Positions 27,740 through 36,436 of a stretch of 57,408 nt of DNA are shown here, piece by piece. The position numbers and the translations under genes are program-made. The first letter of the stretch is position 1, and the number at the start of each line of letters is the position of its first letter. Below the pieces are notes generated by a model. That model was not told where the DNA came from and did no database searches. It saw nothing but the letters and a program-made list of their open reading frames with translations. The DNA comes from Cryobacterium sp. Y50 (GTDB lineage Bacteria > Actinomycetota > Actinomycetes > Actinomycetales > Microbacteriaceae). The DNA lies in contig NZ_PJJM01000076.1 in NCBI RefSeq assembly GCF_002929805.1, forward strand, positions 1 to 57,408, read 5' to 3'.

Positions 27740-29251
27740 TCAGGTTTGCACTGCGCGGCACGCCAGATGGAGCGCCAATCGCGCCTCGGGATCTGCCATG
27801 TCCACCCCGAGCAACTCCTGAACCCGTTGGATGCGAGTCGATACGGTGTTGCGATGCAGACCTAGCGCTGTTGCTGTCGCGGCGATCCTGGACTCGTTAT
27901 CCAGGTAGGCCGACAGCGTGGATAGGAGTTCGTCGCTGCTCTCGCGCAGGGGCGCGAGGAGTGATTCTGCCGCGGGCACGAATGTGTCGTTGCGTGTCCA
28001 GGCGAGGAGAAGTTGTTCAAGCCCGAGTCCATCGACGCGCACGAACCACCCCGTCGCGGATCGGTTGACTGCAATGCGGGCGGCATCGGCTGCTTCGCTC
28101 AACGAAGCTGCGAGACCATTTGGTCCGTTTTCCATCGAGCCGACACCGGTCGCAACGTTGAACAGGCGACGAGCGCCAACGTGCAGTTCCCGGAGTGCGG
28201 CGATGTGCGTCTCGATCTGCTGCGGCGTCGGCATTTCCGTGAAAGTATGCCAGCCGCTGATACCGCGGCCGCTCGTGGTGGCATGTGCGTGAAAAGCGAC
28301 GGTGCCGAGGTTTCGAGTGACGAAGCGCAGCAGCTGGAGAGTGTCGAGCCGGGTCCGCCCGATGATGCGAAACGCGAGGTGATAGCCGGTTGTGCTCCAA
28401 CCGCGTTCCAACATGCGGCGCTCGACATCGCGGTCGGGGGTTCCGCTGAGGTCGAGAAAATCGCGAAGCAAGCCCGACGAGACCGAGGTGTCGCTCAGGG
28501 CTGCTACTTCATCGATGAGGATGCGCGCCGCGACGGCTGGCATGGCTACCTCGGCGGCGACAGCAAGGGCACGGAGCTGAGGGTCGCTGAGGCCATCACC
28601 GAAGAAGGCGATGCGTAGACCCTCGCGACTGGGACTGTCTACGCGAACGGATGCCGCGGTGCCACCACCAACGCGCGTGACGTCCAGCCACGGGGCGAAA
28701 TCGATCGCAGTGTGCACTGACGGGTCGAGGTGTCCGCCCGCCTCGAGCAGCACCGTCTCAGAATCGATCAGAGCGATACCGTGGCCCACACTCGAGGACA
28801 GGTGTCGCAGGAGGTCGGGCAGGGCCTCGACATGATGTTCGATGGATTGCGCGACCTTGCGTACATAGCTGAGGGTGAGGGCGTCGTGGGCCTCCAGCAG
28901 GTGCCAGCACGCCTTCGCGAGCATCATCGGCCTGTCCACGTTAAGTAGGGTGAGGTTGAGGCGCGCTGCGAGGGCGCGAGTGCCGGTACCGAATCCGTCG
29001 GCTTCCTGCACGGCGAGGGCACGAAAGCCACGGTCGGCCCTTCGCCGGATCAGGGCATCCTGCTGCCACGGTGTGCCCGGAGGCGGTGTCGTCAGAACGG
29101 CGAGTAGTCCCTCACCGTCTGCCGGCAGCTCGGACTCGGTCGCTTCGATGACGACATCGGTCAGCTCCGTGTCCTCTGGGCCCGCGACAATTCTGAGGCC
29201 GCCATTCGAAGGATTCGCGAGAAGGGCGCTCAGCCACAGTTGTTCCTTCAT
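27740..29251 (-). CDS. PucR-family transcriptional regulator
   Basis: A 503-residue regulator with a variable N-terminal sensing region, a GGDEF-like middle (PucR/CdaR type) and the C-terminal PucR helix-turn-helix: LSAYLDNESRIAATATALGL followed by HRNTVSTRIQRVQELLG. Relatives control purine, hydantoin and aromatic catabolic genes. Its ATG at 29251 overlaps the stop of the last DUF917 gene (ATGA), so it is the terminal gene of that operon and probably its own activator or repressor. No gene follows within 80 bases. Confidence 0.9.
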   Translation of the reverse strand: MKEQLWLSALLANPSNGGLRIVAGPEDTELTDVVIEATESELPADGEGLLAVLTTPPPGTPWQQDALIRRRADRGFRALAVQEADGFGTGTRALAARLNLTLLNVDRPMMLAKACWHLLEAHDALTLSYVRKVAQSIEHHVEALPDLLRHLSSSVGHGIALIDSETVLLEAGGHLDPSVHTAIDFAPWLDVTRVGGGTAASVRVDSPSREGLRIAFFGDGLSDPQLRALAVAAEVAMPAVAARILIDEVAALSDTSVSSGLLRDFLDLSGTPDRDVERRMLERGWSTTGYHLAFRIIGRTRLDTLQLLRFVTRNLGTVAFHAHATTSGRGISGWHTFTEMPTPQQIETHIAALRELHVGARRLFNVATGVGSMENGPNGLAASLSEAADAARIAVNRSATGWFVRVDGLGLEQLLLAWTRNDTFVPAAESLLAPLRESSDELLSTLSAYLDNESRIAATATALGLHRNTVSTRIQRVQELLGVDMADPEARLALHLACRAVQT

Positions 29252-30285
29252 ACGCCACCGTCCAGTTCAGCCAGTCCGTAGGCCGATGGCACCACGTGTC
29301 GTATCCGCTCCGCGGAGCCGGACCACCAATCGGGCCCGGGCAGCCCAATGATGGTGATATTTCGGGCGATAGTGAGGTCGGTCACCTGCAGGATGTCGCG
29401 TGAGATCGCGTCGAGCACCACGATGATGGTCGGCGTGGATGCTTGCAGGAGACCGTCGGTAATGAACGCGAGTGACTCGGAGCGGGTGATGATGCGGTGT
29501 ATCTCGCCAGCCTCTCCATCGACCAGAACCGCGCTCACGTGCGGATCGTTGGCATCCAAGTCGATCGCCATGATTCGACCCTGCCCAAGCACCCGACCAC
29601 CGAGCACCTCGGCCAGCTCTGATAGGGGCGCGTCTGCAGCGGCTTCGAACGCTGTACCAAGGTGAAGGGCCCGGGCGATGCTGCCATGGATGGCATGCTC
29701 AGCGAGGTCACCGACAGTGAATCCCGCGAAAACGGCGCCACCGGCGCCACCTGCTTGAATAACGGCAGAGCGAATCACTCGCTCAAGATCGATTGGGCGA
29801 TCAGTTTGCACGAGCAGCACCCCGCCCACGCCGGTGTCGCACGTCGCGAAGACACCCGGCACCCGGTCCACGAGAAGTGACATCTGGTCGAGATCAGGTA
29901 CCGCGCGACCGGTGAGGTCGGCGTCGACCACCCTGTGTTTACTGGCGAACACCAGTGAGGTGAGGCCGTTGAGTCCGCCACCCTCGAGGGAACAGACAAT
30001 TGGTATGCGGTCGCCGAGCCACCTTTCAGCTGCATGGATGAGGGGTGCGAACGGGGCCTCGCCAGGCAGGCGCTCGCCGAGGAGCATCGTCGAACCTACG
30101 AACGCGGCGCCGAGACACGGCAGCGCCGGGTCGAGATCAGCGAGGTCATAGAGGGTGATGGGCCAGGCCGAGGCATCAGCTAAGGCCAGTTCCAGCAGTG
30201 TCGTGGTTCCGCCGCCGCCCGAGCCGAGCAGTGAGAACCCGCGGGCGATCGCAGATAACTTCGCGTGCTCGAGAATTCTCACCAT
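29248..30285 (-). CDS. DUF917 (S-Me-THD fold) protein 3
   Basis: A 345-residue protein of the DUF917 family, whose Pfam entries are named after S-methyl-thiohydantoin desulfurase. Family landmarks are GFSLLGSGGGGTTTLLEL, CSLEGGGLNGLTS, VVDADLTGRAVPDLDQ and the C-terminal TPTIIVVLDAISRDIL. It is the most divergent of the three tandem copies; the others have GTGGGGDPYIG, while this one has GSGGGGTTT at the same place. The start lies nine bases after the stop of copy 2. It probably works in a complex with, or on the same intermediate as, the neighbouring HyuA-like enzyme. Confidence 0.85.
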   Translation of the reverse strand: MVRILEHAKLSAIARGFSLLGSGGGGTTTLLELALADASAWPITLYDLADLDPALPCLGAAFVGSTMLLGERLPGEAPFAPLIHAAERWLGDRIPIVCSLEGGGLNGLTSLVFASKHRVVDADLTGRAVPDLDQMSLLVDRVPGVFATCDTGVGGVLLVQTDRPIDLERVIRSAVIQAGGAGGAVFAGFTVGDLAEHAIHGSIARALHLGTAFEAAADAPLSELAEVLGGRVLGQGRIMAIDLDANDPHVSAVLVDGEAGEIHRIITRSESLAFITDGLLQASTPTIIVVLDAISRDILQVTDLTIARNITIIGLPGPDWWSGSAERIRHVVPSAYGLAELDGGV

Positions 30286-30294
30286 TCGCCAAGC

Positions 30295-31392
30295 TTAGGC
30301 GCGGGACTCCACTGGCACGAAAGGGTCAGTGAGGCCGAAGGCGGTCGGTCCGAACGCGGCGAGTGCTTCTGGCGTGCGCATCATTTCGGGTGTGGAGATT
30401 CCGAGAACTCGAACTCGCTGGCCGTACCGTAGCCCCTCGGTAGTGATTGGCTCGGCGGTCTCATGGTCGACGACGCAGATAAGATCGGGGACGATGGCTA
30501 CGACTTCGCCGCCGCGACGGGCGATGAGATTCTCGTTCTGGAACACGATTTCAAGCGTCTCAGGATTTGCCTGATCAAGCGCCGAGATCACAGCCCGGCC
30601 CTTGGCAAAGCCGTCGGTGGTGCGACGATCGACGTCGGTGACTTTGCCTACGAAAAGCTCCCTCATGTTCGAGTACAGCGTCGGTGCTAACGTCTCACCG
30701 ATAGCGTCGAAGGGCGAGCGGTGTTCCTCACGAGCCAAACGGATGGCACGGCCAAGATTGAGCGCCATCGATAAAGTGCGTGGAACCGCAGTGCGCTTTA
30801 CGTCTGCTCCGCTCATGGCATATTCGGCGATGTGGCCAACGCCACCGAGACGGATCGTGATGCCGCGAGCGAGCCATTCCATCTGCCGGTCGTCGTCACC
30901 CGTGTCGATGATTACTCGTTCCCCGCGCTCACCGGCGAGGGCCAGGGGGGAACCGTGAACACCGTAGACAGCAAAGGTCTCCATCGAAAGTTCAGGGAAC
31001 GCGCGGCCCATTCCGTCTGCGTCAACGACGGGAAGCCCCGTCTCTGCGGCGACGATGAGCGGGATCATCGAGTTGATTCCGCCGCATTCGATTGGCATCG
31101 TCGCATCCGCTCTCCTGCCGAGGTGCTCTTCCAAGGTGCGTAGTGCGAGCGTGGGTTCTGTGCCGGCCGGGATCTTCTCGATCATCACGGTCGGAGCACC
31201 CATTTGCGCGGTCGGAATGACGAAGAGGTCGTCAGCGATTTCATCGGGGTCGAGGATCGTGATCGAGCGGTCATCGAGTACCTGTTTGACGAGCATCAGA
31301 CCGATGTAAGGGTCGCCGCCGCCGCCGGTTCCGAGGAGCGTCGCACCGCGCGCGAGGTCGGGGAGGTCGGCTGCTGTTAGCTGCCAGCTCAT
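30295..31392 (-). CDS. DUF917 (S-Me-THD fold) protein 2
   Basis: A 365-residue DUF917 protein with the glycine motif LGTGGGGDPYIGLMLV, IECGGINSMIPLIVAAETG, VVDADGMGRAFPELSM and C-terminal DLICVVDHETAEPITTEGLR followed by YGQRVRVLGI. It is closely related to copy 1 (about half identical by eye) and overlaps it by an ATGA. This pairing of two similar proteins encoded side by side is typical of heteromeric DUF917 sets. A role in hydantoin-type ring processing is inferred from the family name and the HyuA neighbour. Confidence 0.85.
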   Translation of the reverse strand: MSWQLTAADLPDLARGATLLGTGGGGDPYIGLMLVKQVLDDRSITILDPDEIADDLFVIPTAQMGAPTVMIEKIPAGTEPTLALRTLEEHLGRRADATMPIECGGINSMIPLIVAAETGLPVVDADGMGRAFPELSMETFAVYGVHGSPLALAGERGERVIIDTGDDDRQMEWLARGITIRLGGVGHIAEYAMSGADVKRTAVPRTLSMALNLGRAIRLAREEHRSPFDAIGETLAPTLYSNMRELFVGKVTDVDRRTTDGFAKGRAVISALDQANPETLEIVFQNENLIARRGGEVVAIVPDLICVVDHETAEPITTEGLRYGQRVRVLGISTPEMMRTPEALAAFGPTAFGLTDPFVPVESRA

Positions 31393-32477
31393 AGCACTGC
31401 CTCGACATGCGTGACGGTGCCGTCGAAGCCGTGGGGCGGCACGTCATAGCCAAAGTAGCCGGGACCTACCATGGCAAGTGCTTCGGTCGAGTGCCATCGT
31501 GGGTCGCTTGGGGCGCTGATAACTCGCACTCGCTGGCCGTAACGCAAACCTTCCGTCGTGATCGGTTCACCCGAGTCGTGCTCGACCACCATGATGAGGT
31601 CTGGTGTGGTTACGAGCGTGCGTCCGTCGGTTTCGGCGATGAGGTGTTCGTTCTGAAATGACAGAGTGAGGGTGGTGTCCGTTCCTTCAATGCGCGCGCG
31701 ACCACGCGCGAATCCCGAAGTGGTGTTGCGCTGAACATCGACTACCTTGCCGGCGAAGAGCTCGCGGCCGCGGAGCAGGTCGACGATTCGCTCTACCGGG
31801 TCTGATTTCTCCTCGCGGGCGGCCGTAATGCCACGGCCGATTTCGACGCACTGCGTGAGCGAGCCGGGTACCAGCGATTCGCGTGCTTGAACGCCGGACA
31901 TCGGGAAACCCGAGATCATCACCGAGCAGCCCATCTCCACGCAGGCGACCCGGGCGATGCGCTCGGTCCAGTTGTTGCTGATGGTCTGGAGCACGCCGAC
32001 GTTTCCCTTTTCATCGCTGAATGCGAGCGGTGACGCGTTGATTCCGTACAGGGTCGGAAGGACCATCTGCAGCTCAGGAAAAGCCCGGCCCATGCCGTCG
32101 GCGTCGAGCAGAGGAAGCCCGAGGGCCGCCGCAGCTGCGATCGGGATCGTGGAGTTCACACCTCCGATTTCAGCGCAGGCGATGTGCGTGACCGGGCGGC
32201 CGAGGTGCGTGCCGAGAGCGAGTACGGGCGAGATGACCTCGTCGAGACTCGGAAGCTTCTCGACCATTACGGTGGGTGCTCCCATCATCGCAACGGTGAG
32301 CACGACTGCGTCGGCGGGCAGCTCATCCAGGCTGACGACGGATACGTCGCCGTATTTTCGAAGGGCCGCGGTGGCGAGCAGCGCACCGATGTAGGGGTCG
32401 CCACCGCCGCCCGTCCCGAGTACTGCGGCGCCGCGAGCGAGGTCCGTGATCTCCGTTGGAGTGATCGTCCAGCTCAC
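31389..32477 (-). CDS. DUF917 (S-Me-THD fold) protein 1
   Basis: A 362-residue DUF917 protein: AVLGTGGGGDPYIGALLATA, CAEIGGVNSTIPIAAAAALG, LLDADGMGRAFPELQM, and the C-terminal VVEHDSGEPITTEGLRYGQR. The latter is nearly the same as in copy 2. Its ATG at 32477 overlaps the stop of the HyuA-like gene, and its stop overlaps copy 2, so all three products are translationally linked. Cytoplasmic, no signal peptide. Confidence 0.85.
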   Translation of the reverse strand: MSWTITPTEITDLARGAAVLGTGGGGDPYIGALLATAALRKYGDVSVVSLDELPADAVVLTVAMMGAPTVMVEKLPSLDEVISPVLALGTHLGRPVTHIACAEIGGVNSTIPIAAAAALGLPLLDADGMGRAFPELQMVLPTLYGINASPLAFSDEKGNVGVLQTISNNWTERIARVACVEMGCSVMISGFPMSGVQARESLVPGSLTQCVEIGRGITAAREEKSDPVERIVDLLRGRELFAGKVVDVQRNTTSGFARGRARIEGTDTTLTLSFQNEHLIAETDGRTLVTTPDLIMVVEHDSGEPITTEGLRYGQRVRVISAPSDPRWHSTEALAMVGPGYFGYDVPPHGFDGTVTHVEAVL

Positions 32478-34027
32478 AGTGTTCCTCCCATGTCGAGGTC
32501 GCCGACGGCCTTCGCACGGATGCGAGTGGCGTTACCAGGCAGATAGGGGATCGGCACTTCGTCGAAGTCGACGATGACAACTGACTGGGGAGAAGCGCCA
32601 GCAGAAATGGCCTTATCTACAGCTTCGGCGCGTACTTCTGCGAGGGTTTCCTCTCTTCGTCCCGGTTCGATCGAGTAAACCTTGTCGATCTCGCCGCCAA
32701 CCTGTGCAATGGATGCACCGATCGCGTTCGCGACCGCGTAGTTCTCAGGGAGGTGCACGGCACCAAATAGGGGTAATTCGTCTGGCAGCAAGATAGAACC
32801 TCCGCCCACTGCCACAACAGGGATGGGCTCGGGGGACGTGCGCATGCGATCGACTGCCTCGGTGATTCGGTCAGTAATGCGGTCGAGCACTCGCTGCACG
32901 AGCGCGGGATCAAGGTGAGCGACCTTGGAAGGGTCGCCGATATCGGCGCGCCCGGCTGCCACGGCTATGTCCGTAGCTGTGAGCGTTGAACCGCCGAAGA
33001 CCAGCGCTTCGGTGGTGAGTTTATAACCGACCGACTCGGGCCCGACCTCGCCGGTTTCGGTATTGACGATGCTGCCACCGCCAATGGCGAGCGAGAGCAC
33101 GTCAGGCATCCTGAAGTTCGTCCGGATACCCGCGACCTTCACTTCATTGGCTGTTTCGCGCGGGAAACCATTGATAAGCAGGCCAATATCTGTCGTGGTG
33201 CCTCCCACGTCAACGACGGCACAGGATCCCAGCCCGCTGGTAAGGGCGGCCCCTCGCATCGAGTTGGTTGGTCCAGAGGCAAACGTCGCTACGGGGTAAA
33301 GACGCACGTAGTCCTCGTCCATCAGCGTGCCATCGTTCTGGCTCAGGAAGATCGGCGCCTCGATGCCCTGCTTCCGCACCGCGGCAGAAAGGCCGTCGAT
33401 GATTTCTGCCGCCAACTCACGTAGCGCAGCATTGATGATCGTCGCATTCTCGCGTTCGAGCAGGCCAATTCGGCCGATCTCGTGGGAGAGCGATATAGCA
33501 ACGTCTGGGCCCATCTCCTCGGCAATGATCGCAGCGGCCTGGACCTCAAGATCGTGGTTGACCGGGCTGAACACGGCAGAGATCGCAACTGAACGGATGC
33601 CGTGGGCCTTCATATCTGCTGCATGTTCCCTTAGCTCAGCAGGGTTAAGCGGCGAGATCGGCCGGCCATCGAATTCATAACCGCCGTGTGCGAGGTAGCT
33701 GCGGGCGTCGAGCGCTTCGATTAGTGTCTCCGGCCAGTCCACTAGGGGTGGCAGAGCCTTTGTTGCGGGTAGTCCTAGGCGGAGCGCTGCGGTCGGTGCG
33801 AGTCCCTTGGCCTGAACGAGTGCGTTGATGAAATGTGTTGTGCCAATCATCACAGCTTCGATCTGGTTCCCCTCGAAGTGGTGGCCAGCGCGGAGATTTT
33901 CGAGAGCCCGGACGATACCGTCCGTGACATCCGGAGTTGTGGAGTGTTTCACGCCTACGAGGGTGCGCGTGCCGTCCATGAGAACTGCGTCGGTGTTTGT
34001 TCCGCCAACGTCGATGCCGATGTGCAT
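32474..34027 (-). CDS. Hydantoinase/oxoprolinase HyuA-like protein
   Basis: A 517-residue member of the HyuA half of ATP-dependent hydantoinase/5-oxoprolinase enzymes. It starts MHIGIDVGGTNTDAVLMDGT, an actin-fold ATP phosphate loop. VDVGGTTTDIGLLINGFPR is the second phosphate loop, and AVGGGSILLPDELPLFG lies near the end. I chose the ATG at 34027 because it lies immediately before the phosphate loop; the frame is open to 34120 but without a better start. No HyuB partner is present. HyuA alone with DUF917 proteins is a recurrent set whose reaction is not known in general. Confidence 0.85.
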   Translation of the reverse strand: MHIGIDVGGTNTDAVLMDGTRTLVGVKHSTTPDVTDGIVRALENLRAGHHFEGNQIEAVMIGTTHFINALVQAKGLAPTAALRLGLPATKALPPLVDWPETLIEALDARSYLAHGGYEFDGRPISPLNPAELREHAADMKAHGIRSVAISAVFSPVNHDLEVQAAAIIAEEMGPDVAISLSHEIGRIGLLERENATIINAALRELAAEIIDGLSAAVRKQGIEAPIFLSQNDGTLMDEDYVRLYPVATFASGPTNSMRGAALTSGLGSCAVVDVGGTTTDIGLLINGFPRETANEVKVAGIRTNFRMPDVLSLAIGGGSIVNTETGEVGPESVGYKLTTEALVFGGSTLTATDIAVAAGRADIGDPSKVAHLDPALVQRVLDRITDRITEAVDRMRTSPEPIPVVAVGGGSILLPDELPLFGAVHLPENYAVANAIGASIAQVGGEIDKVYSIEPGRREETLAEVRAEAVDKAISAGASPQSVVIVDFDEVPIPYLPGNATRIRAKAVGDLDMGGTL

Positions 34028-34058
34028 GTGAGTATGGTGTCGCTTTCGTTTGGAGTGA

Positions 34059-35396
34059 TTAGCGCGTGAGCTCGGGGACAGGCTGTTGCGCCTGGATGGT
34101 CCGGACGGAGCCGACGCCACGAACCCAGCCGAGCTTGCCCGCGATGATGTAGAGCACCATTGATGTGAGCAGCGCGAGAATTGGCGGGATGCCCCACGTC
34201 ACGAAGTAGCCGATCCCCGCGGAGACGACCCAGATGATGATTGTCGCCGGTACGATTCGCGGCGCCGACGTCGGCAGTGTTCCCGCCTCGCGGGTTGCGT
34301 CGAGATCGCCGCGCCACTTCTTCACGACGAAGTACTCAGCCACCATGATGCCTGCGATCGGCGGGAACGCGACGCCCAGGATGATGAGGAAGCCTGTGAA
34401 CTGCGACAGGATGCCTGCTGCGGCGAGGATGGATCCGACGACGCCCAATACGACGGTGATTGTGACCCGGTTCAGATTCTTGTTGAACGTTGTGGAGATG
34501 AAGTTGATCAGTCCAAGGCTCGACGAGTAGAGGTTCCAGTCGTTGATCTTGAGCGTGCCGGTGATGACGATGATGAGGCCGATGAATCCGATCGAGGATG
34601 TGACGATCGCGACGATGTTGCCGGAAGCAGCTGCGTGAGCGAGCAGCACGCCCGCGAGCCCGATCACGAATTCTCCGAGGCTGACGCCCACAACGGTCTG
34701 CTTGATAACGTCGGCCCGTGAGCGGTTGAACCGAGTCATGTCAGCTGTGATGATCGCGCCGACGATGAGGCCGCCGGCGACGATGCCGGTGCCGGCCCAT
34801 ACGCTCATCGTCGGCCCGGGGGCGGGTGACGTGACGAGGCTGATCAAGGAATGATTACTGAGTTCGCTAATGACCGACCAGCCCACGAGGATCAGGAAGA
34901 GCGGCACGGTGATGTTCGCGAGCATTTGCATTCCCTTGAACCCGAACGCGACAATCGCCGTGACGGCGAGTCCGAAAATGAGGCTCCAGCCCCAGGCCGG
35001 CATCACACCCGGCATGAGCACGTCGAGAGACTCGGCGGAGATGGCGCTCTGGATGCCAAACCAGCCAATGAGGCTGATTTCGATTGCGAGCCCAACAAGT
35101 GAGGCACCGATCTCGCCGAAACCCGTCCAGCGGGCGAGAAGTGCGGTGTTGAGTCCCTCTTTCTGTCCGATGATGCCGACGACGCACATGATCACCTCGA
35201 GGATGATCGAGCCGAGAATGAGCGCGAGTGCCGCATTGGCGAAGGTCATGCTGTAGCCGAGGGTGGCTCCGAGGAGAAATTGCGAGAGCGCGGAGACTTG
35301 ACCGAATCGCTGAACCGCGATTCCAAACCAAGGTTTCTGTGCAGCTGGGGTGACGCGGGAAAGGGCGAAATCGTCGGCATGAGCGGTGGGAGCCAT
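34059..35396 (-). CDS. NCS1-family nucleobase/hydantoin permease (CodB-like)
   Basis: A 445-residue transporter with twelve predicted helices, of the cytosine permease type. Signatures are QFLLGATLGYSMTFANAALA, WFGIQSAISAESLDVLMPG, GLIVGAIITADMTRFNRSRAD and DWNLYSSSLGLINFISTTF. NCS1 members import cytosine, purines, allantoin or hydantoins by Na+ or H+ symport. AAGGA lies five bases before the ATG at 35396; the frame continues upstream without a better start. It is the first gene of the six-gene operon and sets the substrate class, a small N-heterocycle. Confidence 0.9.
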   Translation of the reverse strand: MAPTAHADDFALSRVTPAAQKPWFGIAVQRFGQVSALSQFLLGATLGYSMTFANAALALILGSIILEVIMCVVGIIGQKEGLNTALLARWTGFGEIGASLVGLAIEISLIGWFGIQSAISAESLDVLMPGVMPAWGWSLIFGLAVTAIVAFGFKGMQMLANITVPLFLILVGWSVISELSNHSLISLVTSPAPGPTMSVWAGTGIVAGGLIVGAIITADMTRFNRSRADVIKQTVVGVSLGEFVIGLAGVLLAHAAASGNIVAIVTSSIGFIGLIIVITGTLKINDWNLYSSSLGLINFISTTFNKNLNRVTITVVLGVVGSILAAAGILSQFTGFLIILGVAFPPIAGIMVAEYFVVKKWRGDLDATREAGTLPTSAPRIVPATIIIWVVSAGIGYFVTWGIPPILALLTSMVLYIIAGKLGWVRGVGSVRTIQAQQPVPELTR

Positions 35397-35560
35397 GAGA
35401 ATCCTTCTGGAAGCCGGAGATGATGTTGAGATCACGCTAGTCGGCGGCCTGCACCTACTCCCTGTGCGAAGTGCACGAGTACAAAACATATTTCAGCAGA
35501 CTGCACATTTCGAAGACAGCCCAGCTGCGCGCAGCTGATCCGCGGGATTCTGCCCCCGTC
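35397..35560 (-). promoter_or_regulatory. Upstream region of the permease-DUF917 operon
   Basis: The 160 bases ahead of the permease are AT-richer than the coding DNA. They contain facing GTGCGAAGTGCAC (about 35463-35475) and TGCACATTTCGAA (about 35502-35514), which share TGCA and TTCGAA/GAA elements in inverted order and could be a PucR target. I could not identify a convincing -10/-35 pair. Confidence 0.3.
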
Positions 35561-35626
35561 ACAGGCCGGTGATACCCTCCCGACGACTATCAAGTTGTTC
35601 AGTGTCGTGCGGATGTCCAATTAGAT

Positions 35627-36010
35627 TCAGTCCTCGGTGCGCGGCGCGGCGCTCGCATCCGAATCGTCATCGACGCGCATGGCCGCCTGGATGCGTCGAC
35701 GGAGTTCGAGCCACTGCTCGGCGGGGCCTTGCAGGGTGTGGTCGGCATTCGACGACGGATGCCACTCGGGCACCACCTGCGGGGACCAAGAGACATCGAC
35801 GGTCACGAAGTCGACGATGCAGTGCGTGGCCGGCGTGTAAACGCGACGGCGCGCATCCATTGTCTCGACCGTCACGAGCACGCTGGTGCGGCCGGTGTGC
35901 AGGATGCGGGCGTGCACCTCCACGAGATTGCCCGGGCGATCGGGCGGGTGAAATGAACGTTGCCCACGTAGGCTGTGACGCAGCACGAGGCGCTCCAGCC
36001 GACCGCACAG
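35627..36010 (-). pseudogene. Acyl-CoA thioesterase-like hotdog protein, broken
   Basis: The frame to 35627 carries the second half of a hotdog thioesterase: LVEVHARILHTGRTSVLVTV, ETMDARRRVYTPATHCIVDF, VTVDVSW and PEWHPSS. The preceding strand (AYVGNVHFTRPI) is in another frame, so an indel lies at about 35940. The N-terminal half with the rest of the hotdog is not recognisable further upstream. Relatives act on acyl-CoA. It is an isolated relic between two operons. Confidence 0.65.
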
Positions 36011-36112
36011 GAGTGGGCCGAGCCCGGTGGACGATGCGTTGGAAGCCAGTACTCAACGCCTTCGCCATCACCGTTCGAGACCGCTGGCCGAACGCAGAAT
36101 CCTACTTATGAA

Positions 36113-36436
36113 AAACGCCGGAAACACCGTTACCGGGATACTCCCCTCCTCGGGTTCGGTTGTTGTGCAAGACGCGCGTTGAGTGGGCAGTTCGGCCTCA
36201 TGCTGGTGCCGCATGGTGCCCGCGTCATGTACCTATCGACCGCGGACACCAAATCCACACCTGCTTTCGTTACGTCGTGAGCACCGGGTCCGCTGGCGCG
36301 GCTAGCAGCCCCATGACCCAACATGAATGCAGGATTCGGCGGGGGTGGGAAGCCATAGTGCCCGACTACCGGCGCCCATCCTGCAATTGAGCGCGCGGAT
36401 AAGCTCGGCACCCCTAGCTTCGAGATCCTGTCTCGA
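36113..36436. other. No gene seen
   Basis: The 320 bases beyond the end of the GHL10 gene hold only short overlapping frames. No strong hairpin-plus-T terminator for the convergently read long operon could be identified. Confidence 0.4.
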
